This document shows positions 1-8,429 of a DNA stretch of 64,000 bases, piece by piece. The position numbers and the translations under genes are program-made. The stretch covers positions 1,178,001 to 1,242,000 of the forward strand of contig NZ_CP092282.1 of the NCBI RefSeq assembly GCF_024972775.1. Reading direction: 5' to 3'. How positions within the stretch are numbered: position 1 is the first letter of the stretch; every line of letters begins with the position of its first letter. The notes below the pieces were generated by a model. It worked only from the letters and a program-made list of their open reading frames with translations, was not told where the DNA came from and did no database searches. The DNA comes from Dehalobacter sp. DCM (GTDB taxonomy: Bacteria > Bacillota > Desulfitobacteriia > Desulfitobacteriales > Syntrophobotulaceae).

Positions 1-1
1 A

Positions 2-412
2 GAAGTACTAATCCCACCGGATGTTACTCCGCAGAAGCAGAATATTACTTATGCCAATGAAGCTGACCTTTTGAATGTTGCTTTGTTTGGTATGACTGCT
101 AAAGAGTGGCGACTGGATAATATTGACGCTAAAGGAAATGTCCGTGACGAGGCATCACTTCAGCAGCTTATTGTTCTGTCAAATATGGAAAGCTTGAATG
201 CAGAGTTCATCCGCCAGGGGTTACCTCAAAAAGAACGTCTCCTGAGGCTTAATGCCAGCGCTAAACAAATGATGAGATCACTGCTGGATAGTGCAGGTAT
301 TGAACGAATGAAGCAGTTGGAACCCCCTAAGAAATCAAGCGCACAGACTATTGAACGAGAGGAAATTCGCAAGCTCAGAAATTCAAAGAAGAAGCTGATG
401 CTGGACGAATAG
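2..412 (+). CDS. KilA-N domain protein, C-terminal part (cut by window edge)
   Basis: The frame is open from base 2, so the gene begins outside the window; about 136 residues are visible. The stretch TYANEADLLNVALFGMTAKE, followed by a segment ending LNAEFIRQGLPQ, is typical of the C-terminal half of bacterial and phage KilA-N proteins, whose N-terminal part (not visible here) binds DNA. The TTG at 71 is internal to the conserved block and is not taken as the start. Such proteins are common on prophages and islands, but nothing else phage-like is seen next to it. Family assignment is by recognition of the motif; the function in the cell is unknown. Confidence 0.7.
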   Translation, partial: EVLIPPDVTPQKQNITYANEADLLNVALFGMTAKEWRLDNIDAKGNVRDEASLQQLIVLSNMESLNAEFIRQGLPQKERLLRLNASAKQMMRSLLDSAGIERMKQLEPPKKSSAQTIEREEIRKLRNSKKKLMLDE

Positions 413-601
413 CGGTGTGTTAGAAACTTGAAATAGTGGAGCGTTTCTGATAGCATTTTGATAACAAAAAATCGGCAAGCGTCGGCTAATATAGAAAACA
501 GATATAAAAAGCATAAGGAAAAGCATGAAACTACCCCAAATAATATATTTACGTAAAGATTGTCATACACGTGTTATCGAGGATGAGGGGAGAGTCTTAT
601 C

Positions 602-1216
602 ATGAAAAAAAAACAAAAGATGGTATTTATTTTGGTTGCGCTAATTGCTGTTTGCCTCATGTTCCCGGCTTGCGCCTCTGTTCAAAGCGCTATGGAAAAC
701 CTACAGGGATCGCTGGTAGGGGATAACTTCAAGATTCTTACTTATGACGATTACGGTAATAATACGTTGACCGCTCAAGGGAGAAATATCAATATCGGGT
801 TGTTTAAAAACTATGCCAATGAAACAGGAGAAGGTTATGCTTCAGAGGTTCTGGAAATCACGGTGGAAGGAAAGCAGCTTCTTCATGTAGGATCGACAAT
901 CATCTTTGCCGAAAAAGGGATCAATATGATCAAGGATTTCGATTTGCAGTACCTCAAAAATGCAACAACCCAAGGGAAAGCAACGTTTGTTGCCCTGGAT
1001 AGATCGGTGAACAACTACACTAATCTGATCGGTAAAAAGAAGACAATTATCGTTAAATCCCAAATGGGCATTTTAATCGGCGTGTATCAAGGGGACAGAG
1101 TGCTGGTGGAAATCCCAACTGATTTGCCTAAAATGACACGTCTCATTATTGATGGCAAATCTCTCTATATCCACCGGGCCGATTACGAGATTTTTGATAC
1201 AGGTATGTTCAAATAG
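602..1216 (+). CDS. Predicted lipoprotein, DUF5052-like
   Basis: A 204-residue protein with a basic N-terminus (MKKKQK), a hydrophobic stretch at about residues 8-22 and a Cys after FPA at about residue 24 that can serve as a (non-ideal) lipobox, so it is probably exported and lipid-anchored. The mature part (SLVGDNFKILTYDDYGN onwards) resembles the DUF5052 family of Firmicute lipoproteins of unknown function. The start ATG follows a GAGGGGAGAG ribosome binding site. It stands alone, with about 190 bp of gene-free sequence before it. No function can be assigned. Confidence 0.65.
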   Translation: MKKKQKMVFILVALIAVCLMFPACASVQSAMENLQGSLVGDNFKILTYDDYGNNTLTAQGRNINIGLFKNYANETGEGYASEVLEITVEGKQLLHVGSTIIFAEKGINMIKDFDLQYLKNATTQGKATFVALDRSVNNYTNLIGKKKTIIVKSQMGILIGVYQGDRVLVEIPTDLPKMTRLIIDGKSLYIHRADYEIFDTGMFK

Positions 1217-1292
1217 AAAAGATATGGTAAAATATAGCATGGTATTAAGTAATCAACTATAAGATCGTATTACGAAATAAATTATAGGTTGT

Positions 1293-1322
1293 GGACCCTC
1301 TTGGGCAGAGAGGTTATGGTCC
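1293..1322 (+). other. Hairpin in leader of prepilin peptidase gene
   Basis: GGACC at 1293 pairs with GGTCC at 1318, and CTCT pairs with AGAG across a short TGGGC loop, leaving a bulge on the 3' side. It lies directly upstream of the ribosome binding site of the next gene. It may be a weak terminator or a leader structure; no T-tract follows. Confidence 0.3.
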
Positions 1323-1334
1323 TGCCGGAATGAG

Positions 1335-2108
1335 GTGACTGTGCTGGAAAATACATTGGTTGCCGTCTTTGTTTTGATCTATGGCCTGATCATCGGCAGT
1401 TTTTTAAATGTGTGCATTTATCGGATTCCGATTGGAAAGAGTGTCGCCAAGGGACGTTCCTATTGCCCCCATTGTGATTCGCTGATCCCGTGGTATCTGA
1501 ACATTCCTCTGTTCAGTTATCTTTGTCTGAGGGGGCGCTGTGGGAATTGCCAAGCGCCGATTTCTCCGATATACCCGCTCGTCGAAGCACTAAACGGGAT
1601 TCTGTATTTACTCGCTTGGTATACCTACGGGCTGAGCGTGGAAGGCTTATTTGCCGCTATTCTTTTGTCGCTATTGGTCGTTGTGGCCTTTATTGATATG
1701 AAGCACAAGATCATCCCCAATAGTCTTGTTATCATGATATTTGTTCTTGGTGTATTGCATGCGGTTTACCAGAGTGTTTATCTCGGGGTGGATTGGTACT
1801 TGGGGATCATCGGCTTAGTGGCTGCCTCTGTCCCGCTGCTGCTGATCATGCTTATTTATCCGCAGGGGATGGGCGGCGGTGATGTTAAGCTAATGGCGGC
1901 AGCCGGAGTGTTCCTGGGACCAAAGATACTGCTTGCCTTGTTCATCGGCGCTCTGTGCGGAGGATTTTTCTCGTTTTTTCTTTTAGCATGCCGTAAAGGA
2001 ACAATGAAATCGGAAATCCCGTTTGGGCCTTTTCTTTCTTTTGGGATATTTACTGCGGTGATCTTTGGAGAAGCTCTTCTTTCTCTGTATTTATCGACTT
2101 TCTTCTAG
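1335..2108 (+). CDS. pilD: Type IV prepilin peptidase (A24 leader peptidase)
   Basis: A 257-residue polytopic membrane protein. It shows the prepilin peptidase signature: N-terminal GSFLNVCIYRIP, a zinc-type pair CPHC (about 44-47) and CGNC (about 70-73) in the cytoplasmic loop, and the two catalytic aspartates in AFIDMKHK and in GMGGGDVKL. The family cleaves the leader peptide of type IV pilins and N-methylates the new N-terminus. No pilin genes are in the window, so it probably serves a locus elsewhere. The start is uncertain: GTG at 1335, GTG at 1341 and CTG at 1344 are all near the GAGGTG motif at 1333-1338. Confidence 0.88.
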   Translation: MTVLENTLVAVFVLIYGLIIGSFLNVCIYRIPIGKSVAKGRSYCPHCDSLIPWYLNIPLFSYLCLRGRCGNCQAPISPIYPLVEALNGILYLLAWYTYGLSVEGLFAAILLSLLVVVAFIDMKHKIIPNSLVIMIFVLGVLHAVYQSVYLGVDWYLGIIGLVAASVPLLLIMLIYPQGMGGGDVKLMAAAGVFLGPKILLALFIGALCGGFFSFFLLACRKGTMKSEIPFGPFLSFGIFTAVIFGEALLSLYLSTFF

Positions 2109-2113
2109 AAAAA

Positions 2114-2377
2114 TTACATTTTATAGAGATACCACGTGCAGGTTTGGACTTCGAACTTCAGTTCAAATAGCTTCAATAAGTTGTTGACTTCTGCTTCACA
2201 GCGAAATATCAGCATACGATTGCCGGCGGTTTTTTCTTCCGTACGGTGTACAATACGCTGGATCGAGACGATCTGATAGGTACCATCCTCAGCCGTGATA
2301 CGGTATTTTAAAGGCTGTGGAATCCCGTCACGGGTGAACCATGCAATAAGTTCAACCGGTTGCATATATACTTTCAT
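2114..2377 (-). CDS. Small conserved protein, predicted SOS-regulated
   Basis: An 87-residue protein starting MKVYMQPVELIAWF and ending in a WYLYKM segment. It resembles a family of short uncharacterised clostridial proteins that I recognise only by pattern. No catalytic motif, signal peptide or membrane segment is visible; charged and aromatic residues alternate as in a small beta-rich protein. The ATG follows GGACGGAG. The promoter (2443-2471) contains a near-perfect LexA box, so expression after DNA damage is the main clue to its role. It is transcribed alone, tail to tail with the prepilin peptidase gene (5 bp between the stops). Function unknown. Confidence 0.6.
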   Translation of the reverse strand: MKVYMQPVELIAWFTRDGIPQPLKYRITAEDGTYQIVSIQRIVHRTEEKTAGNRMLIFRCEAEVNNLLKLFELKFEVQTCTWYLYKM

Positions 2378-2442
2378 TGTGCTCCGTCCTTTTAGAAAAA
2401 TGACAGGGTGAACATCCTATATTCACTAAATATCATATACTC

Positions 2443-2471
2443 ACTATAACAGAACATATGTTCGATGTAAA
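2443..2471 (-). promoter_or_regulatory. Sigma-A promoter of the 87-residue gene
   Basis: Read on the minus strand: TTTACA (2466-2471), a 17-bp spacer and TATAGT (2443-2448). Both hexamers are close to consensus and the spacer is ideal. The LexA box fills most of the spacer. Confidence 0.75.
2451..2464 (-). promoter_or_regulatory. Predicted LexA (Cheo/DinR) box
   Basis: Minus strand CGAACATATGTTCT matches the Firmicute LexA consensus CGAACRNRYGTTYC at all but the last position; the core GAACATATGTTC is a perfect palindrome. It lies between the -35 and -10 hexamers, where LexA binding would block RNA polymerase. Confidence 0.78.
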
Positions 2472-2485
2472 GTTAAGATAACAGT

Positions 2486-2533
2486 ATATATTTACCATAG
2501 CTTTCATCAATTAGGGAGCTATGGTAAATATAT
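2486..2533 (-). terminator. Hairpin terminator after glycosyltransferase gene
   Basis: A perfect 17-bp inverted repeat (2486-2502 and 2517-2533) with a 14-base loop begins 8 bp past the stop codon of the minus-strand glycosyltransferase gene. The stem foot is AT-rich, and there is no long separate T-run. It separates the sugar cluster from the LexA-controlled gene. Confidence 0.6.
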
Positions 2534-2540
2534 TAAATAG

Positions 2541-3848
2541 TTAATTTGAGCGGCGGAGGTAGTATTCAAAATTCTCCAGGGCCCAAGTTTCATGATACAC
2601 ATGTCCTTCCCGTGAGGCAGGATCCAGAAGGGAAGCGCAATACGCTGTCCGTTTTCCTTCGGCTAATTCATTAAAGAGTTCGAGGTATTTCCACTTGGCA
2701 TATTTAGCAAAGCTTTCGTTGCGGTTAGTTTGCTTGGCGAGCATAAAGCAGGTTTTGACGCTTTTATTTAAAGAACAGGAATTCAAAGCGGCACATTGGT
2801 CACAGCCTATAGACTGTGTCATATCGATCTCTACGTTGGTCATGAAACCCACTTTATATGAGGTGTAATGCGTAATCCTTGGCGAAAGTTCGGCATCACC
2901 GTAGCCGCATTCTTCGCTCCAGTAGCCGATCTGTTCGAATAGTTCCGGTCTCAAGCCTTGAAGGGAGCCGGGAATGAAATCCATGATAACATCAACAGCG
3001 GCGTTTTTCAGCTGGAGATAGGACAGATCTCCCTTGACTCGGGGTATAACTGGGGGCAAATAACGGGGATAGGGGTTGTCGCGCATCACACCGAGAAGGC
3101 CCACTTCTGGAAAAGCCTCAAATACGGCTATATATTTGCTTAGCCAATCTTTGGTGCGGATAAAGACATCGCTGTCAATGGTGAAGAAATATTGATTAGG
3201 TTTTCTTTTTTTAAGATTATAGTTCAAAACATAGATCGGACCCCGGTTAACACAAAACCGGGTCTTTGATTTTATGCGTTCGTCCTGAAGACCCTTGATA
3301 TATTCCCAGGTATCATCCTTGGAATTACAGTCGATGATATGCATCTCGAAATTTTCATCCGAGTTTAAGATATTGTTTATATTCTGAATCGTAAGGCCCA
3401 TTCGGTTAAACGTAACAAAGCTGATAAACGGAGGCGGGGTAGTACCTGGAGAATGCTGTGCGTCCGGTGAAATTATTTCTTCGGCAATCCCGGGATCCAT
3501 GATCAGGCGATGAACCTCCGCCGGATCCGGCTTTTCCAAGGGGGTTAATGGTGTCATGTTACACTGTTCAGGCGGCTTTGTCTTGATCGGAAACAGGCGT
3601 TCATTGGGTGCAAGCGGTCCGGACGATGGAAATGATTTAACCATCGTTTTATAGAGTTCAAGTAGAACCGCTGAAACAGTAGGCGTTGGTGGGACAAAAG
3701 GAGCAGAAGGTGCAGAAGGACTTGCTGCATCTGATATAGTGGGTGCCACAGGCGAGAGGCCGTTTGTTTTATATTGGATTGCGGGAATGACGATATCTTT
3801 GAGAAAAAATAATCCTATGCTATTGAGGGCAGAAAATAGCTCATTCAA
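2541..3848 (-). CDS. Family 2 glycosyltransferase with long Pro-rich N-terminus
   Basis: A 435-residue protein. Residues from about 145 (PFISFVTFNRMGLTIQNI) form a GT-A glycosyltransferase fold: nucleotide-sugar binding strand, DCNSKDDTWEYI, and the metal-binding DxD in FFTIDSDVF. The C-terminal third has a cysteine cluster (CDQCAALNSC, then KTCF) that may bind metal. The first 140 residues are an unusual extension rich in Pro, Ser and Ala, absent from the paralogue at 5045-5950. The start is TTG at 3848 behind an AAAGG motif. It is the last gene of a minus-strand run with the aminotransferase and the paralogue. The acceptor is unknown; a protein or polysaccharide glycan is likely. Confidence 0.75.
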   Translation of the reverse strand: MNELFSALNSIGLFFLKDIVIPAIQYKTNGLSPVAPTISDAASPSAPSAPFVPPTPTVSAVLLELYKTMVKSFPSSGPLAPNERLFPIKTKPPEQCNMTPLTPLEKPDPAEVHRLIMDPGIAEEIISPDAQHSPGTTPPPFISFVTFNRMGLTIQNINNILNSDENFEMHIIDCNSKDDTWEYIKGLQDERIKSKTRFCVNRGPIYVLNYNLKKRKPNQYFFTIDSDVFIRTKDWLSKYIAVFEAFPEVGLLGVMRDNPYPRYLPPVIPRVKGDLSYLQLKNAAVDVIMDFIPGSLQGLRPELFEQIGYWSEECGYGDAELSPRITHYTSYKVGFMTNVEIDMTQSIGCDQCAALNSCSLNKSVKTCFMLAKQTNRNESFAKYAKWKYLELFNELAEGKRTAYCASLLDPASREGHVYHETWALENFEYYLRRSN

Positions 3849-3909
3849 TGAATATCAACCTTTCTACCGAAGTCGCTTCCGGTTATTGTTATGCTTAACA
3901 AAGATGCGA

Positions 3910-5040
3910 TTATTTAATTTGTCTTTGTTTACTTATTTTGCGTATGATATCACAAATCCGAGCAACATCCGATTCTGCAAGATTACCGTATAGCGGCAGA
4001 CTAAGCACTGAGTCGGCAACTCTGTTCGCAATTGGCAGATGGTTAAGAGAAGCCGAGGGTAGGGAGCGATAACACCCAAAATTACTGCACAGCGGATAGA
4101 AATACTTGCGTGAAAAGATATTGCGCGTCATTAATTCCTGATAAAGGGCATCGCGTGTAAGGCCGAATTCGCGTGAATCGATCCGGATAACGCAATAGGG
4201 ATAATTGGGTGTAATGTCTATTTGGGGCAAAATCATACGAATGCCGGGTATATTCGATAGCAGCTGATGGTAAAGCGTTATCAAGACTTTCCTTTTTTCG
4301 ATTTCCTCGGTCACGGTTTCAAGGAGTAAAAGTCCGACGGCAGCTTGTATTTCATTCATTTTTCCGTTCGTACCCGGTTCGGAAACCAAATTATCGTCAT
4401 TAAGACCAAAATTACGCAGGCGGTCTGCTCGTTTTTTAAGTGCTGGATCTTTGAAGGACAGCGCGCCGCCCTCAACGGTGTGAAATACTTTCGTAGCATG
4501 AAAGCTGAACATGGAAATATCGCCATAGCTCCCGATGGGGCGGCCGCTTGCTTTAACGCCAAAAGCATGGGCGGCGTCATAAAGTGTTTTAAGCTTGTAT
4601 TGAGCCGCAATTGCTTCAATTTTTCCTATTTGGCAGGGATTACCGAAAACATGAACCGGAAGAATTCCCGTTGTTTCCTCGGTAATCAACGCTTCCAGGT
4701 GATTCGGGTCCAGTGTGAAGCTGTCTTCTTCGATATCACAAAAAACTGGGCGAATACCGCTCCAAGCCAAGGCATGTGCGGTAGCGGCGAAGGTGAAGGG
4801 CGTTGTAATAACCTCACCGCGCAGATCCAACGTTTTGCAAGCGATTTGCAGGGCAATGGTGCCATTGGCAAATACAGATAAATTGTCATTTCCGAGATAG
4901 GAAGCAAGTTTATTTTCCAACTGACGCACCATCTGCCCATGATTACTTAACTGCTTGCTCTGCCAAATCTTCTCCAGCATGGTACACATGTCTTGCAGTT
5001 CGGGTAGGGCGGGTTGGGTTACATAGATTGGATTTATCAT
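3910..5040 (-). CDS. DegT/DnrJ/EryC1-type sugar aminotransferase, VioA-like
   Basis: A 376-residue PLP-dependent enzyme of the DegT/DnrJ/EryC1/StrS family. Seen: the N-terminal substrate-site segment, SVFANGTIALQIA, TTPFTFAATAHAL, the PLP-contacting DAAHAFG and the Schiff-base lysine in SFHATKVFHTVEGG. It transfers an amino group from glutamate to a nucleotide-linked keto-sugar. Overall it resembles dTDP-4-amino-4,6-dideoxyglucose transaminases (VioA type), and dTDP-4-keto-6-deoxyglucose would be supplied by the RmlA/RmlB pair just downstream on the other strand. The exact C3/C4 specificity is inferred. It is 5 bp from the glycosyltransferase gene ahead of it, so they are co-transcribed. Confidence 0.82.
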   Translation of the reverse strand: MINPIYVTQPALPELQDMCTMLEKIWQSKQLSNHGQMVRQLENKLASYLGNDNLSVFANGTIALQIACKTLDLRGEVITTPFTFAATAHALAWSGIRPVFCDIEEDSFTLDPNHLEALITEETTGILPVHVFGNPCQIGKIEAIAAQYKLKTLYDAAHAFGVKASGRPIGSYGDISMFSFHATKVFHTVEGGALSFKDPALKKRADRLRNFGLNDDNLVSEPGTNGKMNEIQAAVGLLLLETVTEEIEKRKVLITLYHQLLSNIPGIRMILPQIDITPNYPYCVIRIDSREFGLTRDALYQELMTRNIFSRKYFYPLCSNFGCYRSLPSASLNHLPIANRVADSVLSLPLYGNLAESDVARICDIIRKISKQRQIK

Positions 5041-5044
5041 ACTA

Positions 5045-5950
5045 TCAATTTCCTTTTTCGATATAGAATTGTAAATTCTCTATAGCCCAGTCCAGATTGT
5101 AGGGCACAGATGAGACCGAGTCATCGCTGAATTGCGATGTACAGTAAGGTGTACGGGCACCGCTGATCAGGTCTTTGCATGTTTCATTATATTTCCAGTA
5201 GAATTTCTTACGAAACGCGGCATTTGAATTGAGTTCTTCGTACAGTGTGATGCAGGTTTTCTGTGGTGTATCAAGTTCGCAGATGTTTTGGCAGGGACAT
5301 TCTGCACAGGTGACTTGTGAAGGGATGGAAATGGCAACGTTTAATAATATTGCGGTTTTATGCGGCGTATAATTGTTTGCCCTGTTGAATAGCTCCATGC
5401 TGCCATGATAGTTTTCCTCGCTAAAATAGCCAATTTTTCTGATAAGATCTGGTTTTAGACAGAGGATATCGCCGGGTACATAATGATCATGCGCGTCGGA
5501 CGGTAATGCCTGTTCTTTGGAGAATTCCATACAGATAATCTCATTCTTGACCCTTGGCTTGACTTGCGGCAAGTTGGGCGGAGGGAAGTTGTCATGGATA
5601 CAGAGCAAGCCGATATCCGGGAAAACTCTAAAGGCACGCATGATAGTGGTCAGCCAATTTGGCGTCTCGACAATAACATTATTTTCAACAGCAATAAAAT
5701 ATTGGTTATCACGCCGCTTGGAAAGATTATGGTTTAAAGCGTAGACATGCCCCAGATTGACAGGAAGCCTAGTTTTATATTTTATGCGTTTGTCAGTAAG
5801 CTCTTGGATATAATTCCAGGTACCGTCTCTGGAGTTATTATCGACGATAGCAAGCTCAAAATCTTCCCTGCTTTTTAAAATACTGGACAGGCTCTTCACT
5901 GTTAGGCCGAGCCGGTTGAAAGTGATATAGCTGATTAATGGGGCTGCCAT
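5045..5950 (-). CDS. Family 2 glycosyltransferase-like protein, DxD motif replaced
   Basis: A 301-residue paralogue of the 2541-3848 product without its N-terminal extension. The same landmarks appear (SYITFNRLGLTVKSL, VDNNSRDGTWNYI, a tail cluster CAECPCQNIC then KTCI). However, the DxD of the paralogue (DSD) is replaced here by ENN in AVENNVIVE. Either metal binding is altered or catalysis is lost, so it might act as a partner subunit. The start ATG at 5950 is chosen because GAGGAG lies 9 bases before it; a longer in-frame start at 6043 lacks this. It is first in the minus-strand run, divergent from rmlA. Confidence 0.7.
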   Translation of the reverse strand: MAAPLISYITFNRLGLTVKSLSSILKSREDFELAIVDNNSRDGTWNYIQELTDKRIKYKTRLPVNLGHVYALNHNLSKRRDNQYFIAVENNVIVETPNWLTTIMRAFRVFPDIGLLCIHDNFPPPNLPQVKPRVKNEIICMEFSKEQALPSDAHDHYVPGDILCLKPDLIRKIGYFSEENYHGSMELFNRANNYTPHKTAILLNVAISIPSQVTCAECPCQNICELDTPQKTCITLYEELNSNAAFRKKFYWKYNETCKDLISGARTPYCTSQFSDDSVSSVPYNLDWAIENLQFYIEKGN

Positions 5951-6205
5951 GGTGTTGTCTCCTCGCTTAACGTTATTGATGGGGCCAGACAGGTTCTCGT
6001 TCACTTTATTATATGGGCGAGTTGTCCTTGGGTTCGTCACCATTTGTATATTTGATGAGTACTATATTAAAAAAGACAACCTAGTACCATGTCTCTCTTA
6101 TGTCGATGTATTATTCTGAAGGGTATCTCTTTCAGCAAGACTCTGTGTGAGCGAAAGGTTAAATAGTTAATCAGGTGCTAGGCCTAAGAAGGCGGGAGTA
6201 AAAAA

Positions 6206-7279
6206 TTGAAAGCGTTGATTTTAAGTGGGGGAACGGGTACGCGGCTCAGGCCCATCAGCTATACGAACGCCAAACAGCTGCTCCCCCTCGCCAATAAACC
6301 AATCATAGTTTATCTCATTGAAAAGGTAGTTAAGGCAGGTATCCATGACATCGGGATTATCGTAGGCGAAACCCAGGAGCAAGTTAAACAGACACTTGGT
6401 AACGGAGATCAATGGGGCGTTTCGATCACGTATATTTATCAGGAGGGTTCGCTTGGACTGGCTCATGCTGTGCGTACGGCTTCAGGCTTTATTGACGGCA
6501 GTGACTTTGTGATGATTTTGGGCGACAATATTTTCAGCATGGGACTAGAAAGTGTTATAGAAAATTTTTATACCTATAGAGCCAATACAGCGGTACTTCT
6601 CGATCGGGTGACCAACCCCAGCCAATACGGGGTTGCTGTTGTCAATGATAATGAAATCACCGCACTTTGCGAGAAGCCAAAGGAATATATCAGCGATTTG
6701 GTACTCACAGGCGTATATGTTTTTGATAAAAGCATTTTCACAGCCATTGGCAGAATTAAACCTTCTAGACGCGGTGAACTCGAAATAACGGATGCAATCC
6801 AAAATCAACTGACTTCCGGAGGCAGGGTAACTTATGAGTTGGTTCAGGGTTGGTGGAAGGACACCGGTACACTGCAGGATTTATTAGAAGCAAACCGTCT
6901 AACCTTTGACGATATCGAAAATATCGAATTGCCTGATAAGGATAATCAAGGTATTATCCTGGATGATTCATTGATGACTGGGAAAATCCTTACGGGAAAT
7001 AACGTCTATTTAAAAAACAGCAGGATTATTGGCCCGGTCCACATTGATGACGATGCAGTCATCATCGACAGCACAATCGGTCCGTATACAGCGATAGGCA
7101 AGAGATGTCAAATTATGGGTTCGACTATCGAAAATAATATTGTACTGAATGATGCCAGTATCATGAATGTGCCTAAAAAGATTTTTGGAAGCTTGATCGG
7201 CAGGAACGTGTCGTTAAAGGGGTCTGAGAATGAAGTCACTATGCTTTTCCTCGGCGATGACACCGTTATTGAACTTTAA
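6206..7279 (+). CDS. rmlA: Glucose-1-phosphate thymidylyltransferase, long form
   Basis: A 357-residue nucleotidyltransferase that makes dTDP-glucose from glucose-1-phosphate and dTTP. The N-terminal two thirds have the pyrophosphorylase signature GGTGTRLRP, the ILGDN metal/sugar site and EKPKE. The C-terminal third (about 245-350) has left-handed beta-helix-like repeats as in the long RmlA/RfbA type often found in Firmicutes and archaea. The start is TTG with GGCGGGAG upstream. It is followed 54 bp later by rmlB, with which it forms the first two steps of dTDP-sugar synthesis. No rmlC/rmlD follows, so rhamnose is not the obvious product. Confidence 0.88.
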   Translation: MKALILSGGTGTRLRPISYTNAKQLLPLANKPIIVYLIEKVVKAGIHDIGIIVGETQEQVKQTLGNGDQWGVSITYIYQEGSLGLAHAVRTASGFIDGSDFVMILGDNIFSMGLESVIENFYTYRANTAVLLDRVTNPSQYGVAVVNDNEITALCEKPKEYISDLVLTGVYVFDKSIFTAIGRIKPSRRGELEITDAIQNQLTSGGRVTYELVQGWWKDTGTLQDLLEANRLTFDDIENIELPDKDNQGIILDDSLMTGKILTGNNVYLKNSRIIGPVHIDDDAVIIDSTIGPYTAIGKRCQIMGSTIENNIVLNDASIMNVPKKIFGSLIGRNVSLKGSENEVTMLFLGDDTVIEL

Positions 7280-7333
7280 AATCCCATTGAGATACCATCT
7301 CAATGTTCGTATAATTAAAGGAGTAGAGCTATA

Positions 7334-8311
7334 ATGAGAGTCATTTTGGTGACCGGCGGAGCCGGATTTATCGGATGCAATTTTATTAAGTATTTTCTGG
7401 AAGCGGATAATGAGGCAATTATTATCAATTATGACAAACTGACTTATGCCGGAGACTATACTCATATCAAAGACCTCGAAGGACATGGACGGTACTATTT
7501 TGTCCGGGGAGATATTGCCACCAGCCAGGTAAAAAAGATAATTCGAGAGTGCGATCCGGACTATGTGGTCAATTTTGCTGCCGAATCGCATGTTGACCGA
7601 AGTATTTCCGACCCGATGATTTTTGGGCAAAGTAATATCATGGGGACTCTTAATTTGCTGGAGTGTCTGAGAGAATTTTGGAGTATTGAGGGCAAAGGCA
7701 CTATCCCCAGAGAAAAACGTTTTCTTCAAATTTCTACAGATGAAGTGTATGGAAGCCTTTGTTTTGCTGATGACCCAGTTACAGAAGAATCCCATATTCA
7801 ACCCAACAGCCCTTATTCGGCTTCGAAGGCAGCCGCTGACTTATTGGTACGGGCTTACGCCAGAACGTATCAATTTCCGGTGCTGATTACCCGCTGCTGT
7901 AATAATTACGGTCCTTATCAGAATGAGGAGAAATTTATACCTGCTTGCATTAAACGCGCTTTGAATAATGAACCGCTTGCTATCTATGGGGACGGCTCGA
8001 ATATACGTGAGTGGATCCATGTACGCGATCACTGCACGGCGATTGCCAAAGTATTGTTTTCCGGAGAACTCGGAGAAGTTTATAATGTGGGGAGCGGAGA
8101 AGAGGTTTCGAATAGTGCGATGGCAGCCATGATCCTGCGTCAGCTTGGCAAGCCTGAGGATGCGGTCATTAAGGTTGCTGACAGGCCGGGACATGACTGG
8201 CGTTACGCTTTAAACAGCAATAAAGTAAAGACTAAGCTAGGATGGGAATGCCAATATGGCTTGGAAGAAGGTATCCGTGACACGGTTCAGTGGTATCGGG
8301 AGAATCAATAA
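7334..8311 (+). CDS. rmlB: dTDP-glucose 4,6-dehydratase
   Basis: A 325-residue short-chain dehydrogenase/reductase-fold enzyme that converts dTDP-glucose to dTDP-4-keto-6-deoxyglucose with bound NAD. Seen: the Rossmann motif GGAGFIG at the N-terminus, the catalytic DE pair in STDEVYGS, YSASKAA (YxxxK) and the RCCNNYGPYQ and REWIHVRDHC blocks typical of RmlB. The ATG is preceded by AAAGGAG. Its product is the expected substrate of the aminotransferase encoded at 3910-5040. Confidence 0.92.
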   Translation: MRVILVTGGAGFIGCNFIKYFLEADNEAIIINYDKLTYAGDYTHIKDLEGHGRYYFVRGDIATSQVKKIIRECDPDYVVNFAAESHVDRSISDPMIFGQSNIMGTLNLLECLREFWSIEGKGTIPREKRFLQISTDEVYGSLCFADDPVTEESHIQPNSPYSASKAAADLLVRAYARTYQFPVLITRCCNNYGPYQNEEKFIPACIKRALNNEPLAIYGDGSNIREWIHVRDHCTAIAKVLFSGELGEVYNVGSGEEVSNSAMAAMILRQLGKPEDAVIKVADRPGHDWRYALNSNKVKTKLGWECQYGLEEGIRDTVQWYRENQ

Positions 8312-8429
8312 ATAATAAACTGTTGTAAGCGCGGTGTTGCGATATTGAAGTTAACACGATGGTAATCTATCGATGATACCGTTAATGTACTCACGTCAGA
8401 AAAAGAATGAATAAGGAGGACCATCGATC

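Noticed and set aside
226-570. 114-codon minus-strand frame
   Set aside because: Antisense to the KilA-N coding end; hydrophobic composition arises from the reverse complement of Lys/Glu-rich codons.
4345-4881. 178-codon plus-strand frame
   Set aside because: It lies antisense within the aminotransferase gene, which has clear catalytic motifs.
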